A stretch of DNA of 9,271 nt from Natrialbaceae archaeon Tc-Br11_E2g1. GTDB taxonomy: Archaea > Halobacteriota > Halobacteria > Halobacteriales > Natrialbaceae. The position numbers and the translations under genes are program-made. The stretch spans positions 1-9,271 of the forward strand of contig LKNC01000092.1 of the NCBI GenBank assembly GCA_001564255.1. Direction: 5' to 3'. Each line of letters starts with the position of its first letter. Within the stretch, counting starts at the first letter, position 1. Below are positions 6,535 to 9,271 of this stretch, piece after piece. The notes under the pieces are model-generated. The model had not been told where the DNA came from. It was given only the letters and a program-made list of their open reading frames with translations, and did not search any database.

Positions 6535-7365
6535 ATGCACGTACTCGGAGTCTGTGAACACGGAACGGCCGGCAACGAACTCGAGGCCACCGTCGACCGG
6601 ATCGTCGATCGACTCGCCCGGGAGGGACGGGTCGGCGTCGTCCGGTACGACGCGACGATCGCCGACGGGACGGCGGGACTCGAGCGTGTGCCCACCCCCG
6701 GCGGTGACGTCACCTACGACCTCGGGGCCGACGGCGACTGGATCGCCACTGGAACCGGCATGAGCGTCGGGGACGCCGTAGACGACCTCGCATCGGACTG
6801 TGCCTACGCCGTTGTCGTCGGGGTCGACTCCCTCCGGCATCCGACCGTCGTGGTCGGAGAGCCCGAAGAGCCCCCGGAATCGGCGATCGCGACGGTTTCC
6901 GGCCCCGCCGACCTCGACCTCGAGGAACTCCTCGCCGACCTCGAGGCCGCCGAACCCCACCGAACCCTCGAGAGCCTCGTCGACCGGGTAAAGCGGTCAC
7001 CCGACGCCGACCGTGCGGGGGCTATCGCGACCTTTACCGGCCGGGTCCGGGCGAGAGACGGCGAGGACGACGACCGGACGGAGTACCTCGAGTTCGAGAA
7101 GTACGAGGGGGTCGCCGACGAGCGGCTGGCGTCCCTCGAGGCGGACCTCGAGGCCCGTGAGGGAGTCCACGAGGTCGAACTCTTCCACCGGACGGGCGTC
7201 GTCCGTGACGGCGAGGACATCGTCTTCGTCGTCGTGCTGGCCGGCCACCGCGGGGAGGCGTTCCGGACGGTCGAGGACGGGATAAACCGGCTGAAAGACG
7301 AGGTGCCGCTTTTCAAAAAGGAGGTGACCGTCGACGACGAGTTCTGGGTCCACGAGCGAACCTGA
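6535..7365 (+). CDS. moaE: MobB-like/MoaE fusion: molybdopterin synthase catalytic subunit
   Basis: A 276-aa two-part protein. The C-terminal part (about 145-276) is MoaE, which transfers sulfur from the MoaD-like thiocarboxylate to precursor Z to make molybdopterin. FTGRVR (167-172), HRTG (218-221), AGHRGEAF (236-243) and LKDEVPLFKKE (253-263) match the family, and Lys254 and Lys261 have the 7-residue spacing of E. coli MoaE Lys119 and Lys126. From memory, the equivalent two Haloferax MoaE lysines (K240/K247) are sites of ubiquitin-like SAMP conjugation. The N-terminal part (about 1-115) aligns with haloarchaeal MobB-like domains (MHVLGV start; DWIATGTGMSVGDAVDDLA at 68-86; AYAVVVGVDS at 90-99). 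Its P-loop is degenerate: where relatives have G-K-T-T it has Gly13-Asn14-Glu15-Leu16, so nucleotide binding by that loop is doubtful. The ATG at 6535 is chosen over a frame start at 6448 because MHVLG is the family start and the upstream codons lie in the promoter region. Confidence 0.9.
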   Translation: MHVLGVCEHGTAGNELEATVDRIVDRLAREGRVGVVRYDATIADGTAGLERVPTPGGDVTYDLGADGDWIATGTGMSVGDAVDDLASDCAYAVVVGVDSLRHPTVVVGEPEEPPESAIATVSGPADLDLEELLADLEAAEPHRTLESLVDRVKRSPDADRAGAIATFTGRVRARDGEDDDRTEYLEFEKYEGVADERLASLEADLEAREGVHEVELFHRTGVVRDGEDIVFVVVLAGHRGEAFRTVEDGINRLKDEVPLFKKEVTVDDEFWVHERT

Positions 7366-7387
7366 CCGATCGACGAGGGGGTCGGTA

Positions 7388-7404
7388 CGTTTCAACTCGT
7401 TTCA
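7388..7404 (+). repeat. Direct repeat CGTTTCA x2, 10-bp period
   Basis: CGTTTCA occurs at 7388-7394 and again at 7398-7404, one DNA helical turn apart, 23 nt past the moaE stop. It could be a protein-binding site or chance. It opens a 223-bp gene-free stretch (7366-7588). Confidence 0.3.
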
Positions 7405-7409
7405 CACTG

Positions 7410-7436
7410 GTATCCTAGATACTGGATCAGATCTAG
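7410..7436. repeat. Overlapping inverted repeats with two CTAG sites
   Basis: GTATC-CTA-GATAC (7410-7422) is a perfect inverted repeat. CTAGAT (7415-7420) is also repeated inverted as ATCTAG (7431-7436). Both contain CTAG, a tetramer that is otherwise scarce in this window. The site lies between moaE and the DUF7123 gene and could be part of the moaE 3' end or an upstream regulatory element. Confidence 0.35.
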
Positions 7437-7469
7437 TTCTAAAACGTCTCGTTAGCTCTCGTCCGGTAA

Positions 7470-7499
7470 TAAAAGGTAAAATGAACGAGAGTAAAAGGT
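7470..7499 (+). repeat. Direct repeat TAAAAGGT x2, 22-bp period
   Basis: TAAAAGGT is at 7470-7477 and 7492-7499, about two helical turns apart and 54-83 bp upstream of the TATA box at 7553. The spacing suits an upstream activator or a repressor dimer, but function is not shown. The stretch is clearly richer in A/T than the flanking genes. Confidence 0.35.
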
Positions 7500-7552
7500 T
7501 CTTACTCGCGCAATTCCCTAAACGTATCCGAAACGTGACTAACCATCACCCG

Positions 7553-7559
7553 TTTATAT
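7553..7559 (+). promoter_or_regulatory. Strong TATA box for the DUF7123 gene
   Basis: TTTATAT is a close match to the haloarchaeal TATA consensus. Its centre (about 7556) is 33 nt upstream of the ATG at 7589, which predicts a 5' leader of only a few nucleotides. It is the clearest promoter in the window. Confidence 0.65.
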
Positions 7560-7588
7560 TCATCCCCGGTGGGTAGTGTGGAATACCG

Positions 7589-7828
7589 ATGAGCACGACA
7601 GCATCCCCCTCCACCGACAGCAAGGAACGACGCCTCAAAGAGTACCTTCGTGAGCGTGCCAAAGACGGCGAGCTGTACTTCAAAGGCAAGTTCATCGCGG
7701 ACGACGTCGGACTCTCCCCGAAGGAAATCGGCGCGTTGATGGTAAAACTCTCGGAATCGGCGACCGATCTCGAGGTCGAGAAGTGGTCGTACACGGGCGC
7801 GACGACCTGGCGTGTCTGTCCCGCGTAG
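7589..7828 (+). CDS. Small winged-helix-like protein, DUF7123 family
   Basis: A 79-aa soluble protein. Residues 1-10 are a Ser/Thr-rich tail. About 11-25 is a charged helix (KERRLKEYLRERA), and 28-55 contains YFKGKFIADDVGLSPKEIGALMVKL, which reads as a helix-turn-helix. About 60-76 (LEVEKWSYTGATTWRV) looks like the beta-strands of a wing. I recognise it as the conserved haloarchaeal family now named DUF7123; its function is not known to me. The shape suggests DNA binding or a transcription-linked role, which is inference. The start at 7589 fits the strong TATA box at 7553. It stands alone, with 154 bp before the next gene, and its upstream spacer is unusually rich in short repeats. Confidence 0.85.
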   Translation: MSTTASPSTDSKERRLKEYLRERAKDGELYFKGKFIADDVGLSPKEIGALMVKLSESATDLEVEKWSYTGATTWRVCPA

Positions 7829-7940
7829 TAGCTGTCGGCATCGACGGCCACGGTCCCCACCTCTCGTGCCGGCGCGACGGGCACCCCCGGCTCGCCGTGA
7901 CCCGGCTGCTTTCCACTGAACGACAGTCACCGCGCTTTCC

Positions 7941-7958
7941 GACTGCAGTCGATTTATG
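7941..7958 (+). promoter_or_regulatory. Promoter of the second M50 protease with abutting 10-bp palindrome
   Basis: TTTATG at 7953-7958 is centred about 28 nt upstream of the ATG at 7983, so a leaderless transcript is likely. Immediately upstream, GACTGCAGTC at 7941-7950 is a perfect 10-bp palindrome that covers the position expected for the TFB recognition element. A regulator bound there could block promoter access. TATA position is fairly convincing; the operator idea is speculative. Confidence 0.45.
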
Positions 7959-7982
7959 TCCGGCCACGTATAAGCGAAGACG

Positions 7983-9197
7983 ATGGACGACGGCGATCGA
8001 ACGAACCCGGGCCCTCCACTCGAGACGATCGAAGCGGTGTTCGCCGTCACGGACCGGGAGGTAGCCGACGGGACGTTGCGGTACTACGGGGCCCCGCGGG
8101 TTCCACCGGAGCCGTTGCTCTCCGAACTCTGGCCCGCGTTCCACGAGGCGGGGTACGAACTCCACCTCGAGCGCCGCCGTGTCGACGAGTCGACCCGGGA
8201 CGGCCCGATCACGGTTCACGACGGGGAACTGTCACCCGAACGGGTCGGAAACGGCGGGACGACGAGACGGGGTGGGTACGTCCTGGTCGCCGAACCCGCG
8301 GAACTCGGGATCGACGGGATCCCGTGGACGAACGTCGTCCTGTTTCTCGCGACGGTGCTCTCGACGCTTTTCGTCGGCACTCAGTGGTACTACGTCGATC
8401 CGTTCGGCGATCCCGTCGGTGCGACACTCGAGGCCTGGCCGTTCGCCGCCGCCATACTCGTGGTCCTCGGCGTCCACGAGATGGGACACTACGTGATGAG
8501 CCGCTACCACCGCGTCCAGGCTTCACTCCCCTATTTCCTGCCGGTGCCGACACTGATCGGGACGATGGGGGCGGTGATCAAGATGAAAGGGCGGATGCCG
8601 GATCGCAAGGCCCTCTTCGACATCGGCGTGGCCGGCCCGATCGCAGGGCTGGTCGCAACCGTCGCCGTGACGATCGTCGGACTCCACCTGGAGCCAGTGA
8701 CCGCCCCACAGTCGGTCGCAAACGACCCCGACGCCGTCGAGATCCGGCTTGGTTACCCGCCCATGCTCGAGTTGCTCGCGGCCGCGTTCGACCAGCCACT
8801 GTACCGCGACGATCCGACGACGTCGATCAATCCCGTCGTCGTCGGCGGCTGGGTCGGGATGTTCATCACCTTCCTCAACCTCATCCCGGTCGGCCAACTC
8901 GACGGTGGCCACGTCCTCCGGGCGATGGTCGGGAGTCTCCAGGAGACGGTCGCCGCCCTCGTCCCCGCCGTCCTGTTCTCTTTCGCCGCGTATCTCTACT
9001 ACGTCGGCGGCTACGCCGGGACCTCGGTCTCGGTGTGGGCCATCTGGGGGGTCTTCGCGATACTGCTCGCAGCGGCCGGACCGGCGAACCCGGTCGACGA
9101 CACCGAACTCGGCAGGGGGCGGATCGCCCTCGGGATCGTGACCTTCGTCCTCGGGGCGCTGTGTTTCATTCCCGTTCCGGTCGAGATAATCGAGTGA
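7983..9197 (+). CDS. M50 (site-2-protease/EGY1-like) membrane zinc metalloprotease without PDZ domain
   Basis: A 404-aa intramembrane metalloprotease. Residues 1-105 form an acidic soluble N-terminal domain (...GYELHLERRR at 57-66, GGYVLVAEP at 97-105). Hydrophobic segments follow at about 116-133, 152-172, 213-235, 287-308, 325-342, 350-367 and 380-398. The zinc motif is HEMGH at 165-169. The second motif is N-L-I-P-V-G-Q-L-D-G-G-H at 299-310, with Asp307 as the likely third zinc ligand. P-Y-F-L-P-V-P (183-189) and G-x-x-G-A-V-I-K-M (193-201) after the first motif are typical of the EGY1-like M50 group found in archaea, cyanobacteria and plastids. It lacks the PDZ region of the other M50 protease in this window, so the two are not recent duplicates. 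The ATG at 7983 suits the TATA box at 7953. Substrate unknown. Confidence 0.9.
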   Translation: MDDGDRTNPGPPLETIEAVFAVTDREVADGTLRYYGAPRVPPEPLLSELWPAFHEAGYELHLERRRVDESTRDGPITVHDGELSPERVGNGGTTRRGGYVLVAEPAELGIDGIPWTNVVLFLATVLSTLFVGTQWYYVDPFGDPVGATLEAWPFAAAILVVLGVHEMGHYVMSRYHRVQASLPYFLPVPTLIGTMGAVIKMKGRMPDRKALFDIGVAGPIAGLVATVAVTIVGLHLEPVTAPQSVANDPDAVEIRLGYPPMLELLAAAFDQPLYRDDPTTSINPVVVGGWVGMFITFLNLIPVGQLDGGHVLRAMVGSLQETVAALVPAVLFSFAAYLYYVGGYAGTSVSVWAIWGVFAILLAAAGPANPVDDTELGRGRIALGIVTFVLGALCFIPVPVEIIE

Positions 9198-9238
9198 TGC
9201 TGGCGAAGGAAAATCCCCGGGAGTTCGTCCGGCAGTGT

Positions 9239-9243
9239 AAAAA
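9239..9243 (-). terminator. T-tract downstream of a possible convergent gene end
   Basis: On the minus strand the stop at 9254-9252 is followed 8 nt later by TTTTT, flanked by GC-rich sequence (CTTCG-TTTTT-ACACTG). Oligo-T tracts are the main intrinsic terminator signal in archaea. This fits the end of a gene entering from the right edge. Confidence 0.35.
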
Positions 9244-9251
9244 CGAAGCGG

Positions 9252-9271
9252 TCAGTCCGCGCGCTTGTGGC
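9252..9271 (-). CDS. Possible 3' end of a convergent gene (only the last five codons visible)
   Basis: On the minus strand, the frame from 9269 gives His-Lys-Arg-Ala-Asp and then TGA at 9254-9252. The call rests on the T-tract placed just after this stop and on the 54-bp spacer to the convergent protease stop at 9197. Too little is visible to name a product. A plus-strand alternative beginning at 9197 is discussed among the rejected items. Confidence 0.25.

Noticed and set aside
7481..7576. Possible 31-codon plus-strand ORF (ATG at 7481) in the moaE-DUF7123 spacer
   Set aside because: It runs through the TATA box at 7553, has unlike-neighbour codon use and basic composition, and has no promoter at the right spacing that I can see.
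7866..7884. GTGCC...GGCAC inverted repeat after the DUF7123 gene as a terminator
   Set aside because: Only a 5-bp stem with a 9-nt loop and no T-tract; expected by chance in GC-rich DNA.
9197..9271. Plus-strand frame starting at the ATG overlapping the protease stop (TGATG) and open to the right edge
   Set aside because: Only 25 codons are visible, with no recognisable family. The T-tract on the minus strand better suits a convergent gene end. More sequence to the right could reverse this.

Overview
The window looks like chromosomal DNA from a haloarchaeon. The predicted proteins are very acidic, GC content is high, third codon positions favour C and G, several starts have a TATA-like box about 27-30 nt upstream with no Shine-Dalgarno sequence (leaderless style), and the gene content is haloarchaeal (PitA-type chlorite-dismutase-fold fusion, class I lysyl-tRNA synthetase, archaeal UMP kinase, a DUF7123-like small protein). 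The hexamer CTCGAG is very frequent, which I associate with Natrialbaceae such as Natrinema or Haloterrigena; that genus-level hint is inference only.

Layout. Positions 1-1134 (minus) hold most of a HemQ-like heme protein (PitA type) that runs off the left edge. It is divergent from a small AglF-like sugar-1-phosphate nucleotidyltransferase (1251-1967, plus). That gene converges on the next block across a 113-bp spacer with two hairpins, one of which looks like a bidirectional terminator. A minus-strand cluster follows, read right to left: UMP kinase pyrH (5687-6412), class I lysyl-tRNA synthetase lysS (3967-5697, start overlapping the pyrH stop by 11 nt), and a multi-PDZ M50 site-2 protease (2081-3922). 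Divergent from pyrH is a fused MobB-like/MoaE protein (6535-7365, plus). A 223-bp AT-richer spacer with several short repeats and a strong TATA box then leads to a 79-aa winged-helix-like DUF7123 protein (7589-7828), followed by a second, structurally different M50 protease (7983-9197). The last ~70 bp probably contain the 3' end of a convergent gene.

How the genes relate. pyrH and lysS are coupled housekeeping genes (pyrimidine nucleotides and tRNA charging), and the PDZ protease may be read with them. MoaE makes molybdopterin from precursor Z with a MoaD-like protein. The HemQ-like protein acts in heme synthesis or handling. The nucleotidyltransferase makes an activated sugar for glycosylation. 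Two intramembrane proteases of different subfamilies within 6 kb are noteworthy, but nothing shows they work together.

I found no mobile element, CRISPR array, tRNA or rRNA, and no clear evidence of a wholly new system. The best points for a second look are the MobB-like domain that has lost its P-loop lysine, the Asp-to-Asn change in the nucleotidyltransferase metal site, the HemQ-type active site in an archaeal fusion protein, and the repeat-rich spacer at 7366-7588.
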